Below, one piece after another: positions 7,029 to 14,142 of a stretch of 17,725 nucleotides of DNA (positions are counted from its first letter, which is position 1; every line of letters starts with the position of its first letter). Source of the DNA: Alphaproteobacteria bacterium (GTDB lineage Bacteria > Pseudomonadota > Alphaproteobacteria > Rickettsiales > UBA998). The stretch covers positions 1 to 17,725 of the forward strand of contig JAKFYP010000002.1 of the NCBI GenBank assembly GCA_021730835.1, read 5' to 3'. The translations under genes and the position numbers were made by a program. The notes under the pieces are model-generated. The model searched no databases and was not told the DNA's origin. It was given only the letters and a program-made list of their open reading frames with translations.

Positions 7029-7616
7029 TTACGCTTTTTCGCCTCCGGTGACGGTCACATCCGGTTTGGCCATGCAGCGCTTGCGGCAGCATTTACCGAT
7101 AACGTGATCGAGCGAGACTTTCCCGACCCCGCAGCAAACGAGCACGAGCAGCATGAGCATCCATTGCAGATGCTGGGGGTATTGCGCCGGGGTAATCAGG
7201 CCGCCGTTGAGATGCACCAGCGCATTGAGCAGCGAGAACAGATATTCCGGCAGGCTGACGGTCGAGGGGTCGTTATAGGCGAACTGGAATTCGATGACCA
7301 TCGCCATACCCAGCAGGCCCAATGCCGCGGCGCGTCCGGCCAGACCGAACATCAGCAGGATGGAAAGGCCAAGCTCTCCGATGACCGCCATCGGGGCGGC
7401 GATTTCAGCGGGCAGGAACGGCACGGGGTGCACTTCCTTAAATAAAAACAGGGTGCTGCTCCAGTCGTCATTCAGGTAGGTGTTGAACTTGAGCATGCCG
7501 GATTTGAAAAAATCTGCGGCGACATAAAACCGCAGAAATAACAGGGAGAAAGGCCGGGCGATTTCATCGAGCAGGTATTTGACCTTGGACAGGCAGGGAC
7601 AGATTTTTGCAAACAT
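7029..7616 (-). CDS. DoxX-family membrane protein of the bufferin operon
   Basis: A 195-residue inner-membrane protein of the DoxX family with about four transmembrane stretches (roughly 22-37, 72-93, 97-113 and 150-166). ATG 7616 was chosen because AAGGA sits eight bases upstream; a longer frame adds nine residues. DoxX proteins accompany DUF2282/DUF692/DUF2063 genes in many bacteria, but their biochemical role is not settled; an electron-transfer or quinone link is a suggestion. Unusually, the predicted ends are rich in cysteine: CPC at residues 6-8, CC at 161-162, and KCCRKRC at 175-181, which could bind copper. It lies 13 bases after bufC and 27 before rsmD. Confidence 0.9.
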   Translation of the reverse strand: MFAKICPCLSKVKYLLDEIARPFSLLFLRFYVAADFFKSGMLKFNTYLNDDWSSTLFLFKEVHPVPFLPAEIAAPMAVIGELGLSILLMFGLAGRAAALGLLGMAMVIEFQFAYNDPSTVSLPEYLFSLLNALVHLNGGLITPAQYPQHLQWMLMLLVLVCCGVGKVSLDHVIGKCCRKRCMAKPDVTVTGGEKA

Positions 7617-7629
7617 GGGAAGATTCCTT

Positions 7630-8394
7630 TCAGTTGGAAGCACGTTTCAGCCAGCGCCGCCCCAACGCCTGTGCTAGCCAGGTGGGGGCGTCGGTATGCT
7701 GCTCAAAAGCGGCCAGTACATGATATGAGTCGGAGAAACTAGCATTTTCGCCAAGTAAATCAAGTGCGGCAAACACGCCGCCGCCGATACGGGCGCTGTA
7801 GACGCGATGATCGGCCCCGCGCCACACTGCAAGGCGGAAATCTCCCTGCGCCATATCGGGAGCCGGGCCGTCGGGCGCTTGCGTATAGGCGTGGATATCA
7901 TCGACCGGCCAGCGCGACTCCAGCAGGCGCACATGCCCGGCCCGCCCGATCCGCAGGGATCGCAAGGCCGCATCATCCATCTCGCTGACCTCTTCTTCCG
8001 CCAGCAGGATTTCATCCGGTGCGTTTCCGGCTTCATGCAGCGCCCATTCCAGACGCGCCACATCGCCGAGATAAGCAACGCTGGCCGCCGCCTCATACCC
8101 GTTGATAAAGACAGGGAACCCACCGCCAAAATATAGCAGGCAGGCTTTGCCGGGAGGGTTGGCGCGGATGTAATCATAGGCCAGCCGCATGAAGAACCCG
8201 TCGCCGACCAGCGCAAGACAGGCGGGAAACGTGTTTTTCAGCACGTCGTGTAAACTGGCGAATACGTTGTTGCGGTATATCTCCAGCCGTTCGGGGATCA
8301 ATTCCGGCGCGCCGGTGAGGGTAGCGGCAACGGCGCTGTTATCGCCCGCCAGCATGGCATGCGCGAAGTTGCGTTGCAGTTCAGCCAGCCGCAT
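7630..8394 (-). CDS. bufC: DUF2063 partner protein of the MNIO enzyme
   Basis: A 254-residue protein of the HvfC/BufC group, the recognition partner that brings the precursor peptide to the DUF692 oxidase. The N-terminal DUF2063 domain (residues 1 to about 120) shows the usual marks: MRLAELQRNFAHAML, the LIPERLEIYRNNVFASL stretch, a Phe-Pro followed by a hydrophobic region, and YLGDVARLEWALHEA. ATG 8394 was chosen: it gives the family N-terminus and follows GAGG by five bases, whereas the open frame upstream only duplicates bufB in another frame. It overlaps the end of bufB by 14 bases, so the two are translationally coupled. Confidence 0.92.
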   Translation of the reverse strand: MRLAELQRNFAHAMLAGDNSAVAATLTGAPELIPERLEIYRNNVFASLHDVLKNTFPACLALVGDGFFMRLAYDYIRANPPGKACLLYFGGGFPVFINGYEAAASVAYLGDVARLEWALHEAGNAPDEILLAEEEVSEMDDAALRSLRIGRAGHVRLLESRWPVDDIHAYTQAPDGPAPDMAQGDFRLAVWRGADHRVYSARIGGGVFAALDLLGENASFSDSYHVLAAFEQHTDAPTWLAQALGRRWLKRASN

Positions 8395-9271
8395 AGCGCC
8401 TCGCTTTGCCGCAAACCGACGCACAAACGGCATCCGCTTTCGCGGCTTCTTCCAGCAACACGGAAAGCTCCGGCAGGTCACGATCCCATTCGATCATAGT
8501 GGGAGTCGGCCCGAATTGCCGAAGCGCTTTCTCATAGAACGCCCAGACCTCCTCGCGCACGCGGCGGTTATGCGTGTCAATCAGCAGGGTTTTGGTATCG
8601 CCGAGCGTTTGTTCGGTATGCCCGGCCAGATGGATTTCCCCGACCGGCGCGCCTTCGAGCGCCGCAAGATAGCTCTCCACGTCACCGCCGTTATTATGCA
8701 GTTGCACGAAAATATTATTCACGTCGAGCAGCAATCCGCAGCCGGTATTGTGCGCCAGTTGCGCCATAAATTCCGGCTCCGGCATGGTCGAATGCCCGAA
8801 AGCAAGATAGGTAGACGGGTTTTCGACAAGGATAGCGCGCCCCAGCCTGTCTTGTACCTGCGCGATATGGCCGCTGACCGTGCTGAGAGTCTCCTCGGTG
8901 TAGGGCAGGGGCAGCAGGTCGTTGAGATGGGCGTTGCCGCTCATGCTCCACGAGACATGATCGGAAATCAGCACCGGGCTGAAGCGTTCCGCCAGCGCCG
9001 CAAGTGCATCCAGATGCGCGGCATCCACCTTCTCTGAGGAACCCAGCGACAGGCCGACACAATGAAAACTGAGAGGATAATGTTGTGAAAAATATTCCAG
9101 CGTTTCAATGGCCTTGCCGCCGCCGAAGTAATTTTCCGGGTGGATCTCAAGGAATCCAAGCGGCGGATGTGCTTCGCGCAAGGCCTGATAATGCGGGGCA
9201 CGCAGCCCAACCCCCGCCGATGCGGGAGCCGGGCCACGGTAATACCCACCGGAAGCGGATGCTGCACACAT
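8381..9271 (-). CDS. bufB: DUF692 multinuclear non-haem iron oxidative enzyme (MNIO)
   Basis: A 296-residue TIM-barrel enzyme that uses two or three iron ions to oxidise cysteines of the precursor peptide; in bufferins the reported product is a thiooxazole-type heterocycle. The metal-site residues are in place: LEIHPENYF, FHCVGLSLGS, SDHVSW, VENPSTYL, LLDVNNIFV, EIHLAGH, DTHNRRV and EWDRDLP supply the His, Asp, Glu and Asn ligands expected of MNIO proteins. I start at ATG 9271, eight bases after a GAGG site; a TTG directly after the bufA stop (9301) would add ten residues. Gene order bufA-bufB-bufC with tight spacing marks it as part of a RiPP operon. Confidence 0.94.
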   Translation of the reverse strand: MCAASASGGYYRGPAPASAGVGLRAPHYQALREAHPPLGFLEIHPENYFGGGKAIETLEYFSQHYPLSFHCVGLSLGSSEKVDAAHLDALAALAERFSPVLISDHVSWSMSGNAHLNDLLPLPYTEETLSTVSGHIAQVQDRLGRAILVENPSTYLAFGHSTMPEPEFMAQLAHNTGCGLLLDVNNIFVQLHNNGGDVESYLAALEGAPVGEIHLAGHTEQTLGDTKTLLIDTHNRRVREEVWAFYEKALRQFGPTPTMIEWDRDLPELSVLLEEAAKADAVCASVCGKARRYAAG

Positions 9272-9301
9272 GGTGATGCCTCGCCCCCGTTCGTAATGCA
9301 A

Positions 9302-9571
9302 TCAGGATTGCGGGTTCATCGAGCCGCCAGCCAGTTTTTCGCACAGGCCTTTGGGAACGCTGATCCACGCATTCGGGTCAGCATCGGTTTTGGAGGAACC
9401 GGCGCAGGAAGAATGACCGGCGGAAGCGCAGTCGTTTTTACCGGCTTTGGAAACGCCGTAGCATTTTTCTTTAGCGGCGTCTTCAGCCTGAGCGGACAGA
9501 GAGAAACCGGCAATAGCAGCAACAGCGGCGGTAGCCAGAATGGTTTTTTTCATAACGGACGATGCAGACAT
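9302..9571 (-). CDS. bufA: Bufferin-type precursor peptide (DUF2282)
   Basis: An 89-residue secreted precursor of the DUF2282 (BufA1) kind. Residues 1 to about 29 form a Sec signal peptide (MKKTILATAAVAAIAGFSLS, with a likely cut after AQA). The mature part KCYGVSKAGKNDCASAGHSS is the classic DUF2282 core, with four cysteines at 37, 48, 56 and 77. In known bufferins, the MNIO enzyme modifies the central cysteines to make a periplasmic copper ligand, while the outer pair may form a disulfide; I infer the same here. The ATG at 9571 follows AGGAG by seven bases. A SigF-like promoter motif lies 64-89 bases upstream. Confidence 0.95.
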   Translation of the reverse strand: MSASSVMKKTILATAAVAAIAGFSLSAQAEDAAKEKCYGVSKAGKNDCASAGHSSCAGSSKTDADPNAWISVPKGLCEKLAGGSMNPQS

Positions 9572-9634
9572 GTGTCTTCTCCTTAAACAGGTTTACATTG
9601 GAAACTGACGGGTTTTGGTTCCGCCGGACTGTAG

Positions 9635-9660
9635 TTCGGCAGGACGCCTCCCCTCGTTAC
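9635..9660 (-). promoter_or_regulatory. SigF-type ECF promoter motif of the bufferin operon
   Basis: On the minus strand GTAACG (9655-9660) is followed after exactly 16 bases by CGAA (9635-9638). This agrees in nine of ten bases, and in spacing, with the Caulobacter crescentus SigF consensus GTAACC-N16-CGAA as I recall it. In Caulobacter that factor responds to metals and controls DUF2282/DUF692/DUF2063/DoxX genes. The motif ends 63 bases before the bufA ATG, leaving a plausible leader of about 55 bases. Confidence 0.65.
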
Positions 9661-9746
9661 ATGGCGAATTGAGAAAAACGCCACGAGCAGATTCATATTC
9701 CAAAGCCTGTAAAAAAACAATAGGTATATGAGAATGAGAGTTGCAT

Positions 9747-10340
9747 ATGGATGAATCAGAAGACGCACAGGGTCCGTTCTTGCTGTTTGACCAGTGGTTT
9801 GAGGAAGCGCGATCCTGCGGGGAACTCCGCGAGCCGACGGCGATGTCGCTGGCGACAGTGTTTGAGGATATGCCCGCCGTGCGTATCGTATTACTCAAGG
9901 AATGGGATGCGCGGGGCTTTGTATTTTATACCAACCTTGGCAGCGCCAAGAGCAAGGCTATCCGCGCCAACCCCAACGCGGCGCTTTGTTTTTACTGGAT
10001 GCCGCTGGCAAAACAGGTGCGTATTTCCGGGCGGGCGTCGCCGGTGGAAACCGCGCAGGCGGATGCTTATTTCGCCAGCCGCGACCGCATGTCGCAGATC
10101 GGCGCGTGGGCGTCCGTGCAGTCCGAAGCGATGCCGTCGCCCGATGCGCTGAAGCAACGCATCGAAGAAATGCAGGCACGCTTCGAGGGAGGAGAAATTC
10201 CCCGCCCGCCGCACTGGTCGGGCTGGCGCATCGTGCCGCAGCGGTTTGAGTTCTGGCATGAGGGGGCGCATCGCCTGCATCGCCGCGTTGCGTTTGAGCG
10301 CGAAGGCGATAGCTGGCGGAAACTCTGGCTCTATCCATAG
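9747..10340 (+). CDS. pdxH: Pyridoxamine 5'-phosphate oxidase
   Basis: A 197-residue FMN enzyme that oxidises pyridoxine or pyridoxamine 5'-phosphate to pyridoxal 5'-phosphate, the final step of vitamin B6 synthesis and salvage. Family marks in order: an N-terminal FLLFDQWFEEA helix, PTAMSLATV, RIVLLKEWDARGFVFYTN, GSAKSKAI (FMN and phosphate contacts), QVRISGRA, the ASVQSE stretch with its conserved SQ-like loop, PRPPHWSGWRIVPQRFEFW, RLHRRVAFER and the terminal WLYP. I start at ATG 9747, which follows GAGAG; an upstream TTG at 9741 is in frame. Divergent from bufA with an intergenic region of 175 bases. Confidence 0.95.
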   Translation: MDESEDAQGPFLLFDQWFEEARSCGELREPTAMSLATVFEDMPAVRIVLLKEWDARGFVFYTNLGSAKSKAIRANPNAALCFYWMPLAKQVRISGRASPVETAQADAYFASRDRMSQIGAWASVQSEAMPSPDALKQRIEEMQARFEGGEIPRPPHWSGWRIVPQRFEFWHEGAHRLHRRVAFEREGDSWRKLWLYP

Positions 10341-10396
10341 ATTTTCCCTTCCGGGCCGGTGTGCATATGTGCAGCCTGCATGGACGGGAGGTGGGT

Positions 10397-10819
10397 ATGG
10401 TATTCTCACAACGTCGGGGCAGGCCGAAAATACATCGTGAGGCGACAGACAAAGGCACGCCCGAGCTGCGGCGGATGAAGGCGCTTGGGCTGACCGGCGA
10501 GTTACTCGACCGCCTGCTGGTGCAAGGATACATCACCGACGGGCAGCATCGGGCTGGGTTGCGCCTGCGCTGGCTTTATACGCTGAAATACGGCGTACCC
10601 GCTTTAGCATGCGTGCAATGGGAAAATACGGCGCGTGAAATGCGGCAGGATGATCCAGACTGGCGGCAGGAGCGCGAGGCGGAATATAATGAGGCGGCCC
10701 GCCTGCTGGCGGAGGCGGGGTGGCTCGATGCGGTGATCGGGTTATGCGTGCATCATGAAATGCCGCGCCGCCCGGTCTGCGAAGCGCTGGAACTGCTGGC
10801 GCGTCACTGGCGTATATGA
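10397..10819 (+). CDS. Conserved-type hypothetical protein, possible DNA-binding
   Basis: A 140-residue basic, soluble protein from ATG 10397, which has GGAGG five bases upstream. It opens with a short basic segment (MVFSQRRGRPKIHREA, an AT-hook-like GRP), then GTPELRRMKALGLTGELLDRLL, and an aromatic helix RAGLRLRWLYTLKYG. The last 60 residues are helical and end in ALELLARHW. The 'GTPEL ... G-I-T-x-x-Q-x-x-A-G-x-R' layout resembles small proteins of alphaproteobacteria that carry a helix-turn-helix-like region (DUF6456 style), but I cannot confirm that and assign no function. It follows pdxH after 56 bases on the same strand and converges with metW. Confidence 0.75.
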   Translation: MVFSQRRGRPKIHREATDKGTPELRRMKALGLTGELLDRLLVQGYITDGQHRAGLRLRWLYTLKYGVPALACVQWENTAREMRQDDPDWRQEREAEYNEAARLLAEAGWLDAVIGLCVHHEMPRRPVCEALELLARHWRI

Positions 10820-10845
10820 TGTCGGTGTCGGATCACCGGATCATC
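10818..10845. terminator. Weak hairpin between convergent genes
   Basis: GAT/CGGTG (from 10818) and CACCG/ATC (10834-10842) pair around TCGGAT, giving a five-pair core with a further interrupted pairing. It sits between two convergent stops (10819 and 10848). There is only a poor T-stretch, so function as a terminator is a guess. Confidence 0.3.
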
Positions 10846-10847
10846 AC

Positions 10848-11477
10848 TCAGCTTTTACCCGCCAGCAGGAATACGCCCTGTGTGGCCAGCAGATTTTCCC
10901 TGAGATTCCGGCCCCGGAATTCATGGTGATGACCGCCCTCCCGAATAGCGATGCGGCGCAGCACCGGCAGTCCCATATCCTCGCACAGCTCGACGAAATC
11001 GGTCAGGGTGCAAAAATGGATATTGGGCGTTTCATACCATTGATAACTCAACTGGCTGGTCACCGGCATACGGCCCTTCAGGCCCAGATAAAGCCGGTTG
11101 CGCCAGTAGCCGAAATTGGGCACGGACAGGATAACATGCCGCCCGATGCGCGCCAGTTCGCCCAGCACGGCGCGGGGGTTTTTCATGGCCTGCAAGGTCT
11201 GGCTGGAGATGACGTAATCGCAGGATTGCGCCGGGTAGCAGGAGAGATCCATATCGGCGTCCCCCTGCACGACCGCCAGCCCCCGGGCAATTGCGGCATT
11301 AACCTTGCCGCCGTCAAGCTCGATACCGCGCCCGCCGGTCTGTTTTTTCTCGCGCAGCAGGGCCAGCAATTCTCCCGACCCGCAACCGATATCAAGCACC
11401 CGGGCATGTGGCTCCACCAGCCCGGCGATTAGCGTAAAGTCAGGGCGTGTGAGAGTGGTTTCCGGCAGCGGTGTCAT
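10848..11477 (-). CDS. metW: MetW-like methyltransferase-fold protein
   Basis: A 209-residue protein with a class I SAM methyltransferase fold of the MetW family, which in many bacteria works with MetX (homoserine O-acetyl/succinyltransferase) in methionine synthesis. Motif I is HARVLDIGCGSGELLALL; later come MDLSCYPAQSCDYVI, LQAMKNPRAVLGELARIG, HVILSVPNFGYWRNR and the MetW-typical YQWYETPNIHFCTLTDF. The start ATG 11477 lies only four bases after the cysS stop, with AAAGG upstream. metX is not in this window, although it often precedes metW; here the partner is cysS, which also links to sulfur amino acids. Confidence 0.93.
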   Translation of the reverse strand: MTPLPETTLTRPDFTLIAGLVEPHARVLDIGCGSGELLALLREKKQTGGRGIELDGGKVNAAIARGLAVVQGDADMDLSCYPAQSCDYVISSQTLQAMKNPRAVLGELARIGRHVILSVPNFGYWRNRLYLGLKGRMPVTSQLSYQWYETPNIHFCTLTDFVELCEDMGLPVLRRIAIREGGHHHEFRGRNLRENLLATQGVFLLAGKS

Positions 11478-11481
11478 ACGC

Positions 11482-12963
11482 TCACGCCTTTCGCCCGATG
11501 GTTGTGCCGTCGGGGCGATCTTCTAATATGATACCTTCGGCTTTGAGTTCATCGCGGATGCGGTCGGCCTCGGCCCAGTTCTTCGCGGCCTTGGCGGCGG
11601 CGCGGGCGAAAATTTTATCACCAATCATCCTTCTTTGCGTAAAGTTTTCTCCGGTATCATTTTCTATGCTTCTTTGAAATTCAGCGGCTGTTTGTGCATC
11701 ATGGGTAATTCCAACTATTTGCAGCGATTTGATTAATTTTATGAATTCAATGATACAAGTATCGTCAGTTGAACTGCTTTCCTCCAACTTTCTGCATTCT
11801 CTAATTTGCTCATATATGTGAGAAAATGCTTTGGGAGTATTGAGATCATTCAATAATGCCGCTTTAACATCCATATCAAGCTCAGTGGTCATCCAAAAGT
11901 GATTGGTTTCTAGTTCTTTCATTTCATAGAAAGCTGCGAAACTTCCATAAATTCTGGATAATGATAATCGTATTGCAGACGCATCCTCAACCAGCTTATC
12001 CGTCCAGTTGAGAGGTTCGTTGTATTTGCTTGAGAGCAGGGCCAGCCGAATCACTTCCCCGTCAACACCCTGATCCAGCAAATCCCGCACCGTGATGAAA
12101 TTCCCGGCGGATTTGGCCATTTTTTCGCCGTTGACGGTCAGGAATCCGTTATGCACCCAGCAGCGCGCAAATTCCGATGACGGATCGGAGCAGCGCGCCT
12201 GTGCAATCTCGTTTTCATGATGAGGGAATTTCAGGTCTGCCCCGCCGCCGTGAATATCGAACGTACCGCCGAGATATTTTGTCGCCATCGCCGAGCATTC
12301 GATATGCCAGCCCGGTCGGCCTTTTCCCCAGGGCGAGTCGAAAACGCATGAAGCGTCATCCGCTGCATCCGCCGGTTTCCACAGCACGAAATCGCCGGGG
12401 TGTTTTTTATAGGCCTCAACGGCAACCCGCGCCCCCGCCGCCTGCTGCCCAACGCTGCGCCCGGAGAGCATGCCGTAATGCCACGGCGGGGAATCAGCGG
12501 TGTGCTCAGGCGCGGCGGTGACATCAAACAGGGCATGACCTTCGGCGGCATAAGCGCATCCATTGGCAATCAGCGCTTCGATCATGGCGATCATCTCCGG
12601 AATGTGCCCGGTGGCTTTCGGCTCATGGGTCGGCGTCAGGCAGCCCAGCGCCGCCATATCGGCATGAAACTGTTCCGTGACCTCATGAGTCAGGGCATTG
12701 ATGGAAATCCCGCGCTCTCCTGAGGCGGTGATGATCTTGTCATCAACATCGGTGATGTTGCGCACATACGTCACCTGTGCCTCGCCGTAGAGATGCCGCA
12801 GCAGGCGATAGAGCACGTCATAGACCACCACCGAGCGGGCATTGCCCAGATGCGGGCGGGCGTAGACCGTCGGGCCGCAGACATACATGCGCACATTTTC
12901 GGGATTGAGCGGTTCAAACGGCTCTTTCTTGCGCGTCAGGCTATTATATAAGGTAAGCTGCAT
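11482..12963 (-). CDS. cysS: Cysteinyl-tRNA synthetase
   Basis: A 493-residue class I aminoacyl-tRNA synthetase that charges tRNA-Cys. ATG 12963 (MQLTLYNSL) was preferred over an in-frame GTG nine bases upstream; AGAGAAAG precedes it. The HIGH-type motif is HLGN at 38-41, the zinc ligands are near Cys29, Cys223 and His248, and the KMSKS loop reads KMAKS at 281-285. The C-terminal helical and anticodon-binding parts run to the end (AKAAKNWAEADRIRDELKAEGI). A striking oddity is that codons 321-441 (bases about 11641-12000) have roughly 36% G+C by hand count, against nearly 57% in the preceding N-terminal codons. Protein sequence stays intact with all motifs. Probably co-transcribed with metW. 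Confidence 0.96.
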   Translation of the reverse strand: MQLTLYNSLTRKKEPFEPLNPENVRMYVCGPTVYARPHLGNARSVVVYDVLYRLLRHLYGEAQVTYVRNITDVDDKIITASGERGISINALTHEVTEQFHADMAALGCLTPTHEPKATGHIPEMIAMIEALIANGCAYAAEGHALFDVTAAPEHTADSPPWHYGMLSGRSVGQQAAGARVAVEAYKKHPGDFVLWKPADAADDASCVFDSPWGKGRPGWHIECSAMATKYLGGTFDIHGGGADLKFPHHENEIAQARCSDPSSEFARCWVHNGFLTVNGEKMAKSAGNFITVRDLLDQGVDGEVIRLALLSSKYNEPLNWTDKLVEDASAIRLSLSRIYGSFAAFYEMKELETNHFWMTTELDMDVKAALLNDLNTPKAFSHIYEQIRECRKLEESSSTDDTCIIEFIKLIKSLQIVGITHDAQTAAEFQRSIENDTGENFTQRRMIGDKIFARAAAKAAKNWAEADRIRDELKAEGIILEDRPDGTTIGRKA

Positions 12964-13020
12964 GCGCCGCACTTTCTCTTATCGGGCGGGCGTAATCAAG
13001 GGTTTTCGCGGCAAGAGCAC

Positions 13021-14058
13021 TTAATAAGGAGTATACATCTCGACTTTAAGCTGGCCGCGGATGATCTGGTCTTTCGCCGCTTCCACCTTGTCGATGATTT
13101 CCTTGCTGATGAGGTCTTTATTGTTGATGTCCACGGCGTAATCCAGCACGTTGTCGCGGATACCGAGATATTTGATGCCCGGCTCCCAGCGTCCGCTGAA
13201 GGAGTTGGTCAGGTTGTCGTAAATCACTTTGTCCACCCGCTTGACCATTGAGGTCAGTACCGTACCGGGAAAATAGCCGTTCTGGTTGGTATCCACGCCG
13301 ATAGCGAGTTTCCCCATTTCCTCTGCCGCTTCGAGCACGCCGATGCTCGAGCCGCCCGCCGCCGCGAAAATCACATCAACGCCGCTGCTGTTATATTGTT
13401 TGCGGGCCAGTTGTTTGGCGCGCTCGGGGTTGCTCCATGCGGAAACATTCTCGCCGACCGTATCGCGGATCAGTTCGATATCGGGGTTGGCGTAGCGCGC
13501 TCCCTGATAAAAACCCAGCGCGAAATTGCTGATCAGCGGCACATCCATGCCGCCGATAAACCCGACCTTGCCGGTTTTGGAGACATAGCCCGCGACCATG
13601 CCGACGAGAAACGCGCCTTCGTGATCCTTGAAGGTAATAGACTGCACGTTGTTGAACAGGGGCGGGATCGTCCCGTCAATGACGGTGAACTTCACTTCGG
13701 GGAAACGATCGGCCAGCGACAGCACCGGCACGACATTCTGAAACCCGACGGCAATGATATGGGTAGTTTCCTTCTCAGCGACTTCGGCCATGAAATCGGC
13801 GCGGTCGCGGCCCTCCGGGAGTACGTACTCCTTGTAGTCAATGCCGACCTCGTCATGCGCCAGCTTCGCGCCTTTGCTGACCGAATTGAGAAAGCCGGAA
13901 TCGCCCTTGCCGTCACGCGATTCATAGATAATAGCCGGGTGAAAAGCTTCGGCGGATGCCGCTTCTTTAGAGAGAACCGAGCCTGCCGCAAGGATCGAAA
14001 ATACAAGAAAAAACGAAGCTACGCGGGTTCTTTTAATAACATATTCAAAAATATACAT
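13021..14058 (-). CDS. BMP-family periplasmic substrate-binding protein
   Basis: A 345-residue exported protein of the BmpA/Med (PF02608) family, whose members bind nucleosides or related ligands for ABC importers. ATG 14058 was chosen because TGGAGG precedes it; an upstream in-frame ATG (14088) lacks a site. The first 36 residues form a Sec signal peptide (RVASFFLVFSILAAGSV, cleavage after ASA) without a lipobox Cys, so it is soluble in the periplasm. Family marks are GFLNSVSKGAK, HIIAVGFQNV, EGAFLVGMVAGYVSKTG, KVGFIGGMDVPLISNFALGF, GGSSIGVLEAA and LTSMVKRVDKVIYD. No ATPase or permease gene lies next to it, so the transporter partner is elsewhere. Divergent from the M24 peptidase gene. Confidence 0.92.
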   Translation of the reverse strand: MYIFEYVIKRTRVASFFLVFSILAAGSVLSKEAASAEAFHPAIIYESRDGKGDSGFLNSVSKGAKLAHDEVGIDYKEYVLPEGRDRADFMAEVAEKETTHIIAVGFQNVVPVLSLADRFPEVKFTVIDGTIPPLFNNVQSITFKDHEGAFLVGMVAGYVSKTGKVGFIGGMDVPLISNFALGFYQGARYANPDIELIRDTVGENVSAWSNPERAKQLARKQYNSSGVDVIFAAAGGSSIGVLEAAEEMGKLAIGVDTNQNGYFPGTVLTSMVKRVDKVIYDNLTNSFSGRWEPGIKYLGIRDNVLDYAVDINNKDLISKEIIDKVEAAKDQIIRGQLKVEMYTPY

Positions 14059-14081
14059 GCGGCCTCCATACACCTTTACTG

Positions 14082-14094
14082 ATTGCATCGCAAT
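14082..14094. promoter_or_regulatory. Short palindrome in divergent promoter region
   Basis: ATTGC-ATC-GCAAT is a perfect 5-base inverted repeat lying within the 84-base region between the divergent BMP and M24 genes, next to a TATAAA stretch (14095-14100). It could be an operator. No complete promoter was recognised on either strand. Confidence 0.25.
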
Positions 14095-14142
14095 ATAAAA
14101 TCCTTCATGATTACTTATTTTTCAGGCCATTCTACTTCTTTT

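Noticed and set aside
6645..7445. 266-codon plus-strand frame
   Set aside because: Antisense to rsmD and the DoxX gene, rich in Gln, His and Arg, typical of a shadow frame in GC-rich DNA.
8395..8481. Longer N-terminus for bufC
   Set aside because: It would only re-read the 3' end of bufB in another frame, is Cys/Arg/Lys-rich without family likeness, and ATG 8394 has a ribosome site and the family start MRLAELQ.
8189..9037. 282-codon plus-strand frame
   Set aside because: Antisense to bufC and bufB, which have clear family motifs; no ribosome site or recognisable domain.
9661..9746. Sigma-70 promoter for pdxH (TTGAGA near 9669)
   Set aside because: The -35-like TTGAGA has no -10 box at 16-18 bases; the nearest candidate CATATT needs 19 bases and matches poorly.
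10755..11432. 225-codon plus-strand frame
   Set aside because: Antisense to metW and starting inside the preceding gene in another frame; His/Gln-rich shadow.
13396..14082. 228-codon plus-strand frame
   Set aside because: Antisense to the BMP-family gene, whose signal peptide and family motifs are unambiguous.
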